Origin: Oligoflexia bacterium
GTDB lineage: Bacteria; Bdellovibrionota; UBA1018
Direction: 5' to 3'
NCBI GenBank assembly: GCA_014376785.1
Contig: JACMQW010000081.1
Span: 1-44,412, forward strand
Length of the DNA: 44,412 nt
Shown: positions 25,512 through 36,631 of the stretch, in pieces
Position numbering within the stretch: the stretch's first letter is position 1
How the letters are laid out: the number at the start of each line of letters is the position of its first letter
Notes under the pieces: generated by a model
Told to the model about the DNA's origin: nothing
Database searches by the model: none
The model's input: the letters and a program-made list of their open reading frames with translations, nothing else
Made by a program: the position numbers and the translations under genes

Positions 25512-26642
25512 ATGCAGCCCACGCCTCTCCCAAATGAATCCCCGACGCTGACCTCTCATTTCCACCGCGTCCGAAACCACCCCTGGACCCCGGTGGCGTT
25601 TTTTTTCGCCGGATTCATCTTTGACGCTTTTCTGCTCCACCGGCCCGACACGGTTCTCCAGATCGCCCATCAGGCCCTTTACCTCTTTTTATTAACGCTT
25701 CTCCTCTCGGCGGCCATTTTAGAAAATTACGGTCTTTTCTCCGTCAGTCCGCGATTTAAAAAAATCTGGCACTATCACGAACACCTCACGCAGTTCCTGC
25801 TCGGCACGCTCTTGAATGTTTACGCGTTCTTTTATTTCAAAAGCGCATCGCTACTCAGCTCGATTGTTTTCATGCTCGTGGTGGGCGGACTTCTGGTCGC
25901 CAACGACTTCGTTAAACTGAAAGACCACCAAATCACTTTGAAACTGGTGCTCTACTTCCTCTGCATCACTTCATTCTGGCTCTATGTCGTTCCGATGATG
26001 ATCGGTTATGTGGGAATCGTTTCCTTCATCCTCGCACTCGTCGTCTCGAATGGCTTTATTTACGCCATTTATGGAATAGCGGGACGAACCGCCACAGATA
26101 AAGGGGCATCTATGGAAGCGAAGCGCTCTATCCAAAAGAAAATCCTCGGGTCTGGATACGGAGTGCTCACGGCTTTTGCTCTTTTCTACGCGCTTGCGAT
26201 CATTCCTCCGGTTCCTCTTTCGCTTCAGTACATGGGCATTTTTCACGAAGTTCGAAAAGAAAATGGGGAGTTTATTCTTTCGCACTCACGACCGTTTTGG
26301 AAATTTTGGCAGAATGGAGATCAGACTTTTCTGGCACGTCCGGGCGATTCCGTCGTGGCCTTCGTCCGTGTGTTTGCTCCTCGCGGATTTCAGGACCAAC
26401 TTTTCGTCCGTTGGATGCTCGACACTCCGAGAGGGTGGGAAAAACAAGATCTCATCCCCATCACCGTGAATGGGGGCCGAGAGGAAGGGTTTCGCGGATA
26501 CACGGCAAAAGCGAACTACCAGCCGGGCCTCTACCGAGTCCAAATCGTCACGACCGACGGCAGAGAAGTCGGCCGGATTTCGCTCTCAATCAAACCGGAC
26601 GAATCGACGGAGCCGAGGGTTTATCAAGAACTCCACCAATAG
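25512..26642 (+). CDS. DUF2914 membrane protein
   Basis: A 376-residue protein with about seven membrane segments in residues 25-240 and a soluble C-terminal domain. That domain has the marks of DUF2914: SVVAFVRVFAP, VRWMLDTPRGWEKQD, then GGREEGFRGYTAKANYQPG and YRVQIVTTDGREVGRI. It probably folds as a beta-sandwich in the periplasm (inference from the order of membrane part and domain). The function of this family is not established. The start ATG at 25512 has no clear ribosome site; the frame is open back to 25266, but that part overlaps guaD in antisense and looks non-coding. Confidence 0.82.
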   Translation: MQPTPLPNESPTLTSHFHRVRNHPWTPVAFFFAGFIFDAFLLHRPDTVLQIAHQALYLFLLTLLLSAAILENYGLFSVSPRFKKIWHYHEHLTQFLLGTLLNVYAFFYFKSASLLSSIVFMLVVGGLLVANDFVKLKDHQITLKLVLYFLCITSFWLYVVPMMIGYVGIVSFILALVVSNGFIYAIYGIAGRTATDKGASMEAKRSIQKKILGSGYGVLTAFALFYALAIIPPVPLSLQYMGIFHEVRKENGEFILSHSRPFWKFWQNGDQTFLARPGDSVVAFVRVFAPRGFQDQLFVRWMLDTPRGWEKQDLIPITVNGGREEGFRGYTAKANYQPGLYRVQIVTTDGREVGRISLSIKPDESTEPRVYQELHQ

Positions 26643-26678
26643 AGTCGCAAGTCCAATGGATGCGTGAGCCTCTCCCCT

Positions 26679-27179
26679 TTACTCGATTAACCGGCCTTCA
26701 CTGACGAGCGCTTTCACCACTCGACTCGAACAGATCCAATCCGCATTCGCTTTCGCGCATTTCAAGAAATCGCTTTCCGGTCGGGGCGCAACGGGAGCTT
26801 CTTTTCCTAGAGCGGAAGCATACGCTTCACACCGACACCGGGCTTCGCACATCGAGGCGCGTTTCGGTTCGCGGAGGTAAGCTTCCAGCGTTTTCGCCAT
26901 ACGCATTCGGCCGAGTTTGGTTTCGATCTCCGCTTCGAGTAATTGGGGTAGCGCCGCTTTCGCTCCGGCGTTAAGTCCCGAAAACTCCCGCGTGCAGACC
27001 GATTCACCGATGAGCTCGACTCTCAGTAGGTTTTGGACGGCGTAGAGCTGATCGAGCGTCGCCTTAGCGGCGGGGACCGTCACACCCGTTTTCGGATTTT
27101 CGCCGGCGAAGCTCGAAAATACCGATGCGGATACTCCTGCCAAGACCAGGATGAAAGAAAGCACGCCGAAATTTCTCAT
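26679..27179 (-). CDS. Hypothetical exported cysteine-containing protein
   Basis: A 166-residue protein with an N-terminal signal sequence, MRNFGVLSFILVLAGVSASV, and a helical mature part with six cysteines, among them the cluster SMCEARCRCEAY. No family recognised. ATG 27179 is preferred over an upstream frame because GAGGAAA lies just before it and the signal peptide begins there. It overlaps the archease-like gene by ATGA, so both are translated from one mRNA. The pairing of an exported protein with an archease-like protein does not suggest a known function. Confidence 0.65.
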   Translation of the reverse strand: MRNFGVLSFILVLAGVSASVFSSFAGENPKTGVTVPAAKATLDQLYAVQNLLRVELIGESVCTREFSGLNAGAKAALPQLLEAEIETKLGRMRMAKTLEAYLREPKRASMCEARCRCEAYASALGKEAPVAPRPESDFLKCAKANADWICSSRVVKALVSEGRLIE

Positions 27180-27676
27180 TTTGTTTCCTCTTGTGAAAGC
27201 GACCAAAGTTCTCGCAGGGGTAAGGGATGGCGTCTATCATCGTTTAATACGACTGACACCCGAGCGGGTTTCCCGAGCGCCGGGTTTCCTTCATCCGTCG
27301 CCAGTTCCTTAAATCCCGCACCGCCTAAGAATTCACGTTTCAAAGGGTGCCGAGCAGAATCGATCTTTTCTCCCTTCATCACTCCTCGGACTTGAATGCC
27401 GTCCACCTGGATTTCGAATTCTGAAAAAATCATCCCTCTCTCGCGACTTTCGTAAATAAGCGTATTCAGCCAGTCGGCAAAGAGAAAGTCCGTATCCGAG
27501 CTTTCGCAGTTAATCCGCACGGACTGAGTGGGCCGGATCGATGAAACCTCGGTAAAGATCCCGAAAAACTGTCGCGCCGCTTCGCTAAAGGCAGTCGTGA
27601 GATCGGTGCCTTCTGCGCTTATTTTCGGGTAGACTCGACCGGATGCCGATGTCCATTCCTTGATGTCATCCTTCAT
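27176..27676 (-). CDS. Archease-like protein without the usual metal motif
   Basis: A 166-residue protein that follows the archease pattern: AEGTDLTTAFSEAARQFFGI (helix one), then CESSDTDFLFADWLNTLIYES, then VRGVMKGEKIDSARHPLKRE and ARVSVVLNDD at the end. Archease activates the RNA ligase RtcB. The usual N-terminal DHTADxxI motif, which supplies metal ligands, is replaced by SGRVYPKI, so function as a classic archease is doubtful. Start ATG 27676; a longer frame to 27880 overlaps the divergent ferritin-like gene and is not family-like. Only 23 bp separate it from that gene, so promoters must reach into coding sequence. Confidence 0.68.
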   Translation of the reverse strand: MKDDIKEWTSASGRVYPKISAEGTDLTTAFSEAARQFFGIFTEVSSIRPTQSVRINCESSDTDFLFADWLNTLIYESRERGMIFSEFEIQVDGIQVRGVMKGEKIDSARHPLKREFLGGAGFKELATDEGNPALGKPARVSVVLNDDRRHPLPLRELWSLSQEETK

Positions 27677-27699
27677 CCCGAGACTGTAGACTAAGGAGC

Positions 27700-28557
27700 A
27701 TGTTGATTCCACGAAATGATCTCGACTTTTCGTTCGGTCCGACCCAGTTTCATCCGAAAGCAGACCGCGACTTCTTAGGCTGGGTATTTGACCAGTTTCT
27801 CTACGGTGAAGTGACCGGAATCCAATGCGGTTACTGGCTCTACCGCGCTCCGACCCTGGCGGCGGCGAGTTTCCTCGCACGCCAGGCTGCAGAGGAACTT
27901 TCTCACGTGAAACGAATCATCCGCATCCAAACCCTGCTCGGAGTCCTCCCAAACAAACCGCATCGCGCGGTAAAGTTCCTCTCCACAGGGATGATGGGCG
28001 GGAGCTGGGGGGAACACGTCTGCATGGAAATGGCACTCGGCGAAGGACTCGTGCTCACGATTTTCTACGCGCTCGCCGCCACCATCGATAATCCGGAAAT
28101 TCAGAAAATCATCGAGTCCGCGATCGTCGACGAAGAAAAGCATGTCGAATTCGGTGAAAAAGAAACGCTAAATTGGTTGAAGCGCTATCCGGAGGACCGC
28201 TCGACCCTACTTGCGGAGGCCGTGCTCCAAGCCATCGCCATGCGCTGGTTAAAAAACTTCGCCCTGAAGAAAATCCCAGCGGGTCATCCCGTACTAAAAA
28301 AATTTCCAGAATTTTACGACCACACGGTTTCCCAATTCGAAAGCCGGGTTTTCAAATTAGGTCTCACCGATGTTCCGCTCCGCGAAATCGGCACGTTTAG
28401 TCGGTTGAAACTTCTTCTACTCTTACCGCTGAGACGGATGAAAATGCGGTTCCGTCGTTCGACTCGTAAGTTACTGACCGAGACCTACCTGAGTGACGGA
28501 TGGTTGGTCGCGCCAGAAGCTAAGAATCCTGCCCCCCCAATGGACTCAGCGCTCTAA
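27700..28557 (+). CDS. Ferritin-like di-iron protein
   Basis: A 285-residue protein whose first 160 residues form a four-helix ferritin-like bundle. Possible iron ligands follow the usual E, ExxH, E, ExxH order: E37 (YGEVTG), E66 and H69 (EELSHVKR), E110 or E115, and E145 and H148 (DEEKHVEFG). Such domains serve oxygen-dependent oxidases or hydroxylases as well as iron storage. The C-terminal 120 residues are basic, with the run KLLLLLPLRRMKMRFRRSTRK, which may bind membrane or lipid (inference). AAGGAG stands two bases before the ATG region (27692-27697). Convergent with the FHA gene; the two overlap by four bases. Substrate unknown. Confidence 0.72.
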   Translation: MLIPRNDLDFSFGPTQFHPKADRDFLGWVFDQFLYGEVTGIQCGYWLYRAPTLAAASFLARQAAEELSHVKRIIRIQTLLGVLPNKPHRAVKFLSTGMMGGSWGEHVCMEMALGEGLVLTIFYALAATIDNPEIQKIIESAIVDEEKHVEFGEKETLNWLKRYPEDRSTLLAEAVLQAIAMRWLKNFALKKIPAGHPVLKKFPEFYDHTVSQFESRVFKLGLTDVPLREIGTFSRLKLLLLLPLRRMKMRFRRSTRKLLTETYLSDGWLVAPEAKNPAPPMDSAL

Positions 28558-29840
28558 CGCTTCTTCATCCGACGAACTTTTTCTTCAAGAAATTCGATCG
28601 GCACACCGCGAGGCATTGCCCATTCACTGAATCCTTTTGCCGGGCCCTGCGAATCCTCTTCCACGCTGTGATTCCAGATGCGGAATGCACTCACGGCAAG
28701 GGTAAGCGCAAAAGCTGCCGCAAGCAGAAAAACGATGGCCCTTCCGCGAAGCCTGGCCGCTGGATTTTCCGCTTGCGGAATGAAGGCCGCAGGCCGCATC
28801 AGGGGCGGAACGGCTTTGCCCTTGAGGGCAATCGGCCGAGTCACGGTGCGAGCTTTCAATTCTGGCTGCGATTCCCAACCCTTGATTTCTCCATCGAGTG
28901 GAAATGGTTCAGCGGGAGGACCCAAGTCATCTCGCCGGAGAACCGATGCAACTACGGCGAGAATTTTTTCCGCAAAAGTCTGCTTTGAATTCAGATTTGC
29001 TTTATCTGCATAAAAGGGCTTCACCCCGCCAAAGGACGCACCGGTCATCGCGGCCATTCGGTCCTCAAGGCTTTCATCTCGAGCCGCATGCGGAACGTTC
29101 GCCAGTTCCACTTTCGGCTCGGGTGGGTGAACGTACGCGGACCTTCCACTCGATCCGGGCGAAAGTTCCGGGCGAACGGTTTCTTTGGTCAGTGATTCGG
29201 AAACCGGAGCCACAACCGGAACTAAGAAAGAGGGCTCGTGAACATCGATCGGCACGTTCGTGAGGTCTGCGAACATCGGATCTGATTTCTGAGCGACTCG
29301 CGGGACTGCTTGAGGCGCGCTGGTTGGGGTGGTTTTAAGCGTATCGAGTGAAAGAATGAGCGTCGGGCCATCCTCTGAACCCGCAATCGATGGATAATCA
29401 GGCACCGGGGAAATAGGAGCGACCGGTGCGGGAGAAAAAAACGCCGGCTCTTTTCTCGATTGCGATTGAACTCGCGCTTCGGGGGCGAGGATCACCTCGA
29501 TCGAGACGGTCTCGCCGATTCGAATCCGGTCACCCATGCCGATAATCGCTTCTTTTTTCGGAACTCCATTCACCGCGGACGTGCGGTCAGAATCCAAAAG
29601 CCGAAAATTCAAGATGCCTTCGGAGACGGAAAAGATACAAACCGTTTTCGGTGGAGTTTCCTGGAACGGAAGTTTTAAAAGGTGATCCGTTACATGGAAC
29701 TCTTCCAAGCCAAGCAAACTCACTCCCCACTTCTCAGTCCAGCGAGCTTCGGAATTTTCAGCGCCGCCTTCGAACGCGGAGACGCGAAATTTCAGTCGGA
29801 TTTTCTCACTTGGATTCGTCTGGGCGGAGGTCGGATTCAT
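28554..29840 (-). CDS. FHA-domain protein with a C-terminal membrane anchor
   Basis: A 428-residue protein. Residues about 65-115 look like a forkhead-associated domain, a phosphothreonine reader: FRLLDSDRTSAVNGVP followed by EAIIGMGDRIRIGETVSIEVI. A long Pro-, Ser- and Val-rich linker (about 120-340) follows, then a single membrane helix (about 367-386, AIVFLLAAAFALTLAVSAF) and a 42-residue basic tail. The topology would place the FHA domain in the cytoplasm if the tail is outside (inference). AAGGGAG is three bases before the ATG. No kinase or phosphatase gene is adjacent. The stop overlaps the end of the ferritin-like gene. Confidence 0.7.
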   Translation of the reverse strand: MNPTSAQTNPSEKIRLKFRVSAFEGGAENSEARWTEKWGVSLLGLEEFHVTDHLLKLPFQETPPKTVCIFSVSEGILNFRLLDSDRTSAVNGVPKKEAIIGMGDRIRIGETVSIEVILAPEARVQSQSRKEPAFFSPAPVAPISPVPDYPSIAGSEDGPTLILSLDTLKTTPTSAPQAVPRVAQKSDPMFADLTNVPIDVHEPSFLVPVVAPVSESLTKETVRPELSPGSSGRSAYVHPPEPKVELANVPHAARDESLEDRMAAMTGASFGGVKPFYADKANLNSKQTFAEKILAVVASVLRRDDLGPPAEPFPLDGEIKGWESQPELKARTVTRPIALKGKAVPPLMRPAAFIPQAENPAARLRGRAIVFLLAAAFALTLAVSAFRIWNHSVEEDSQGPAKGFSEWAMPRGVPIEFLEEKVRRMKKR

Positions 29841-29959
29841 GCGCTCCCTTTAGGCTGATCTGTTTATTCTAACCTAGAAAGGTGCAGAAAAAAAAGCGCA
29901 TCCCTATTTGAACGAAGAAGCGGAGTGAATGACGGAGTCAGAAAACCGACACTTGCTAT

Positions 29960-32098
<2,139 letters not shown>

Positions 32099-32105
32099 TC
32101 AATGA

Positions 32106-32585
32106 CTAGTTCGAAGGAGAGCGCGTCCATTCGCGGTGGAAGCGAGTGGCTTCGATGCCTAAGAGAGAAAGGATCAGCACAATCGGAATGAAGAAGAGAA
32201 AGCCCATGGCCATGTTCACAAAAATGGCGGCGTTTGAGGGATCGATGCCCACCCAATTTTCTGGATGAAGGTGAGTGTCGCGACTCACCCACAAACCTTT
32301 CAGAAAAACCTGATCAATGAAACCGATGAGAAGAACTGTGGAAATCACTTGAAATCGATTGCGCCCCGCGTAGCGAGTCAATGCGTATCCGAGAAAAACG
32401 AGTCCTAAGATCCGGACCACAGTGTAAATCGTTCCGGCAAACGCTGGGTTCACCGCTTTGCTCATAAACGGCTCTAAAAGAAAAAGGTTTGCCGCGAAAA
32501 GCGCAATCCCACCTGAAAAAAGGCCGAAAAAAATCCCCATCGATCGTGGCCGAGGCGAGATCGTTGCGCTCGTTGTCATGTTCAT
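32106..32585 (-). CDS. Small four-helix membrane protein
   Basis: A 159-residue protein with about four membrane segments (GIFFGLFSGGIALFAANLF, TIYTVVRILGLVFLGYALT, FQVISTVLLIGFIDQVFL, FVNMAMGFLFFIPIVLILSL) and an extramembrane loop with SRDTHLHPENWVG between the third and fourth. No family recognised. AAGGA stands before the ATG. It is divergent from actC with a 93-bp gap, so the two may share a control region. Whether it is linked to the quinol-oxidising complex is unknown. Confidence 0.68.
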   Translation of the reverse strand: MNMTTSATISPRPRSMGIFFGLFSGGIALFAANLFLLEPFMSKAVNPAFAGTIYTVVRILGLVFLGYALTRYAGRNRFQVISTVLLIGFIDQVFLKGLWVSRDTHLHPENWVGIDPSNAAIFVNMAMGFLFFIPIVLILSLLGIEATRFHREWTRSPSN

Positions 32586-32678
32586 CCAATATTCCTTAGC
32601 TTCTCCCTAGGCAGAAGTAAAATTCTCAATTAAGCTCGACACATCCATCAATTTTAATTTCGCGGGAAACCCTACTCT

Positions 32679-34082
<1,404 letters not shown>

Positions 34083-34086
34083 AGTT

Positions 34087-34226
34087 GGGCATTGCTGCGC
34101 TTAAATATAAAAACACCGGGGAGAGACTCGACGCGCATCGTGCGCTTGGGACCCTTTGGGGAGGCCATCCTGGCCTTTCCCCACTCGCTCTCCCCGGTGT
34201 TTTTATATTTAAGCGCAGCAACGCCC
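34087..34226 (+). repeat. Inverted-repeat element 1 (structured core inside a long stem)
   Basis: Arms 34087-34125 and 34188-34226 are complementary over 39 positions with a single mismatch. The inner 62 bases fold into two hairpins: P2, GCGCA-TCG-TGCGC (34133-34145), and P3, GGCCA-TCC-TGGCC (34163-34175), giving a three-way junction. The core aligns without gaps to that of element 2 read on the other strand, with about 56 of 70 bases identical. It begins four bases after the actC stop in sense orientation. The right arm includes a run of T after a G+C-rich part, so it could end transcription. It could equally be a mobile DNA element or a structured RNA. Confidence 0.75.
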
Positions 34227-34333
34227 CCACCTTCGTCAGCGCTAGGTTGAATTCGAAAGCGCTCCCCAACGTTCGAACCTGAAGCGATATGGGGCGGCGA
34301 TGACTCGGCAGCGTCCCCGATGACAAAGACAAA

Positions 34334-34493
34334 CGCTCGTCTCGCGCGCGCAGAGGCCTCACTGGAAAATATCCCGCTGAGAGCGAATGGGGAAGGCGCA
34401 GGATGCGCTCTTAAAAGGGTCCCGAGCACACGATGCGCGTTGAGCTTCTCGGCGGGATATTTTCCAGTGAGGCCTCTGCGCGCGCGACGAACG
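34334..34493 (-). repeat. Inverted-repeat element 2 (same core, different stem)
   Basis: Arms 34343-34384 and 34445-34486 pair almost perfectly and extend to 34334 and 34493 with a two-base bulge. Read on the minus strand the core has P2, GCGCA-TCG-TGTGC (34438-34426), and P3, GCGCA-TCC-TGCGC (34408-34396). Loops TCG and TCC and the joining TGGGACCC/CGGGACCC stretch are kept relative to element 1, while two base pairs in P3 are swapped in a compensatory way. The arm sequence (with CAGAGGCCTCACTGGAAAAT) shares nothing with that of element 1. It begins 18-25 bases after the stop of the minus-strand gene at 34512, again in sense orientation. Confidence 0.75.
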
Positions 34494-34511
34494 CCCGAGA
34501 GAAACCGGACC

Positions 34512-35399
34512 CTACCGCCCCGCCGCCCGGCATCCTTCGAAACGACGTAAACGATTTGCAAACTCCCCATTCGGCTTCCGAAGCTGCGCAAAATAACTCA
34601 TATCCGAGAAAAGCCTCCCACTGGAGAGACCCTTGAGATCGACCCGCTGTTCGGAATCGTCCGAGCCTGGGGCCGCAAACTGAGTGGCTAAGATGGCTAG
34701 AGCGCAGTGGGTGTTTGGCTTGGTGTCGTAGATTTGGGCGCGGGCTCCATAGAACCGCCGAAAATTTTCTTGCCAGCAAATCGCGGGTCTCATGGCTCGG
34801 CGGGTGGAATCTTTGTTTTCCATTTGGAAGGCCCCGTTCCCGAGAGGCGCCACTTTTTGGTATTCTTTCAAATCACACTGACTCTCATTGAAAGAAAGTT
34901 GCATCATCATCCACACCCAAAACGTCTCGCGGCTTCCCCGGGTCATGCGGCGATAACCGGGGCAGTAAAGCCTCAGGTCCTTCGGAGGGGAGTTGATGAA
35001 ATGATTCAAATCGATCATTTTACCGCCCGCGTTTTCTGCTTGGCGCTTGAAAAGTTTTTTGATGAAGGCGCCTTTTTCCCCAAGGACGCAGTCTTCGTCC
35101 ATGAACGCCATGCACGAATCTTTCGGCAGCGGGCAAGACGGGTTCGCGTTTTTTATGCGTGACGCTTTCGATACGGAAACACAGGCATTCGCGCCCAGAC
35201 CCTTTCCCGATGTTGAAAAATCGATCGCTTCGAGTACCTTTGTCGGGCTCGGAATGCCTTCCTCTTTCCATTCGGACCCTAAGCCCTCGAAATAAGTTCG
35301 GTCATCTGGCGGTGTGGCATCCGCAGAAAAAGCCTGTTTGATGGGGGAATAGAGCAGCGCGCAGGTCAGCAAAACACCTGCGAGACGACTCGACATCAT
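34512..35399 (-). CDS. Secreted protein with a possible lysozyme-like fold
   Basis: A 295-residue protein with a signal peptide (MMSSRLAGVLLTCALLYSPI, cut near AFSA). The middle has LSFNESQCDLKEYQKVAP, then GNGAFQMENKDSTRRA, and later THCALAILATQF; the order E, then GxFQM, then a helix with ALAILATQ recalls soluble lytic transglycosylases (ESxFxxxAxSxxGAxGLMQ). If so, the glutamate in NESQC would be catalytic. This is a weak resemblance only. Eight or more cysteines suggest disulfides and an extracytoplasmic place. It overlaps the gene upstream in ATGA. Its 3' end is followed by inverted-repeat element 2. Confidence 0.6.
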   Translation of the reverse strand: MMSSRLAGVLLTCALLYSPIKQAFSADATPPDDRTYFEGLGSEWKEEGIPSPTKVLEAIDFSTSGKGLGANACVSVSKASRIKNANPSCPLPKDSCMAFMDEDCVLGEKGAFIKKLFKRQAENAGGKMIDLNHFINSPPKDLRLYCPGYRRMTRGSRETFWVWMMMQLSFNESQCDLKEYQKVAPLGNGAFQMENKDSTRRAMRPAICWQENFRRFYGARAQIYDTKPNTHCALAILATQFAAPGSDDSEQRVDLKGLSSGRLFSDMSYFAQLRKPNGEFANRLRRFEGCRAAGR

Positions 35400-35905
35400 T
35401 CGGGTTCCGAAGCTTTCCGAACGGAATCGCGATCGGATTTTTTTCTCAGAGGAGATGTCGACTTACTCACCTTTTCATAAACACAGTTAGACTCACCATC
35501 TGAGTAGCGAATCAATTCCCCCTGCACTTCCAAGCGAGACGTGGTGATCTCCTCAGGGGCATTCGGACAAGCAATGCGATCGATCGTGGTAAGCCGTGAA
35601 CTTTGAGAGGTGGTGAGCCTGCGGAATTGGCAGCTGCCGCCTTCTCCTTCTTCCGACTCCGGTTCGTCGATTCCGGAAAGAAGAATGTTCGAACCTAAAC
35701 GAAATTGGACCGATTCCCCCGAGAGCCTCTTCAGTGAGCCGGCGCTGCATTTGCTTCCCTCTCCACTCAGGAGTCGGTACTCACCCGCCGCTCCTTCTAG
35801 GACCGCAATGAAGGGTGAGACAGATTTTGGTGCGCCTGCCTTTGCAGGGTTCACGCACAGAACTCCCATTCCAACCGCAATGAAGCAGCAAAAAATCGAT
35901 TTCAA
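35396..35905 (-). CDS. Hypothetical small exported protein
   Basis: A 169-residue protein. The start is TTG at 35905 with AAGGA nine bases before it; it gives the signal peptide MKSIFCCFIAVGMGVLCVNP with cleavage near AKAG. The mature part is Ser- and Glu-rich with four cysteines (SKCSAG, GSCQFRR, IACPNAP, SNCVYEK) and looks like a small beta-fold. No family recognised. Its stop overlaps the start of the lysozyme-like gene, so the two products are made together and may act together in the envelope. Confidence 0.62.
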   Translation of the reverse strand: MKSIFCCFIAVGMGVLCVNPAKAGAPKSVSPFIAVLEGAAGEYRLLSGEGSKCSAGSLKRLSGESVQFRLGSNILLSGIDEPESEEGEGGSCQFRRLTTSQSSRLTTIDRIACPNAPEEITTSRLEVQGELIRYSDGESNCVYEKVSKSTSPLRKKSDRDSVRKASEPE

Positions 35906-35950
35906 TAGGACTGTCCTTTGGTGATGGATAATCGATTCGGCGAATTTGCG

Positions 35951-36313
35951 TTAAGCGAATTTCGATTTACGACGATCCCGAATCTCGGCGCCTTCGACGC
36001 TGAGACGGGTCCAGGGCAACGCAAGCAACCGCTCTTCTTCGATCGGTTCTTCGGTCTCTTCGCAGATTCCATACTGATCGTCGTGAATGCGGTTCATCGC
36101 CTGATCGATTTCCCGAATTTGGCGGAGTGCGGACTCCCGCATCGCGAGGGCGGCTGCTTTGGTTTGAAAGTCTGCGGCTTGGTCGGCCTCATCGCCGCCT
36201 GTGATGACTTCGATATCCGCCTTGGATGCTTGAAGGCCGTTCATGAGGTCTTGCTTCGTCTTTAAGAGTCGTTTGGTGCATTCCGCTAAAAGCGCTGCGC
36301 GTGTACGTGCCAT
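35951..36313 (-). CDS. DksA/TraR-like protein lacking most zinc ligands
   Basis: A 120-residue cytoplasmic protein with the DksA layout: a long coiled-coil (LLAECTKRLLKTKQDLMNGL onward, with TGGDEADQAADFQTK at the tip region) followed by the C-terminal globular part DDQYGICEETEEPIEEERLL. True DksA zinc fingers read CxxC...CxxC; here only the first cysteine remains and the others are Thr or non-cysteine residues. Cysteine-poor DksA variants are known to keep RNA polymerase binding without zinc, so it may still act on transcription. The ATG at 36313 has GGAG about ten bases upstream. It is divergent from the secreted protein gene at 36632. Confidence 0.78.
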   Translation of the reverse strand: MARTRAALLAECTKRLLKTKQDLMNGLQASKADIEVITGGDEADQAADFQTKAAALAMRESALRQIREIDQAMNRIHDDQYGICEETEEPIEEERLLALPWTRLSVEGAEIRDRRKSKFA

Positions 36314-36564
36314 TGCCGGTACTCCCTTCCTTGAGAGGTCTCGATCTAGTGAGGGCCCTTCGTCATTCCGAAATCCATGGAACCGAAGAAGCCCAGAGCC
36401 CATTCATTCTGACACGAGCCCCGGAAAGAACGCAAATTTCTCGGTCATTTAGACTTCATTCAGGAGCCCGCAGCATACTAACTCGGAGCAATATACCCCA
36501 AATTCTGTTAATTCATTAATAACTTCAACTACTTAGATATAACTAACTTAATTTTGAAATAACT

Positions 36565-36593
36565 TTGACACTTAGCCCTGTTAGAAATATATA
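36565..36593 (+). promoter_or_regulatory. Near-consensus sigma-70 promoter
   Basis: TTGACA (36565-36570), a 17-base spacer and TATATA (36588-36593) lie 38 bases before the ATG at 36632. The surrounding 36470-36600 is very A+T-rich, which would help opening. The rest of the 318-bp gap from 36314 holds no gene I can support. Confidence 0.7.
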
Positions 36594-36631
36594 CACTGCG
36601 TTAATAACCTTTTCTCTGAGGAAGAAACCCC

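Noticed and set aside
34087-34226. Integron attC site
   Set aside because: The outer ends read GTTGGGC on the left and GCCCCCAC on the right, the reverse of the RYYYAAC...GTTRRRY order of attC sites, and the arms are too long and perfect.
34255-34285. Possible tRNA 3' part near GTTCGAACC
   Set aside because: No acceptor stem or anticodon arm can be formed around it.
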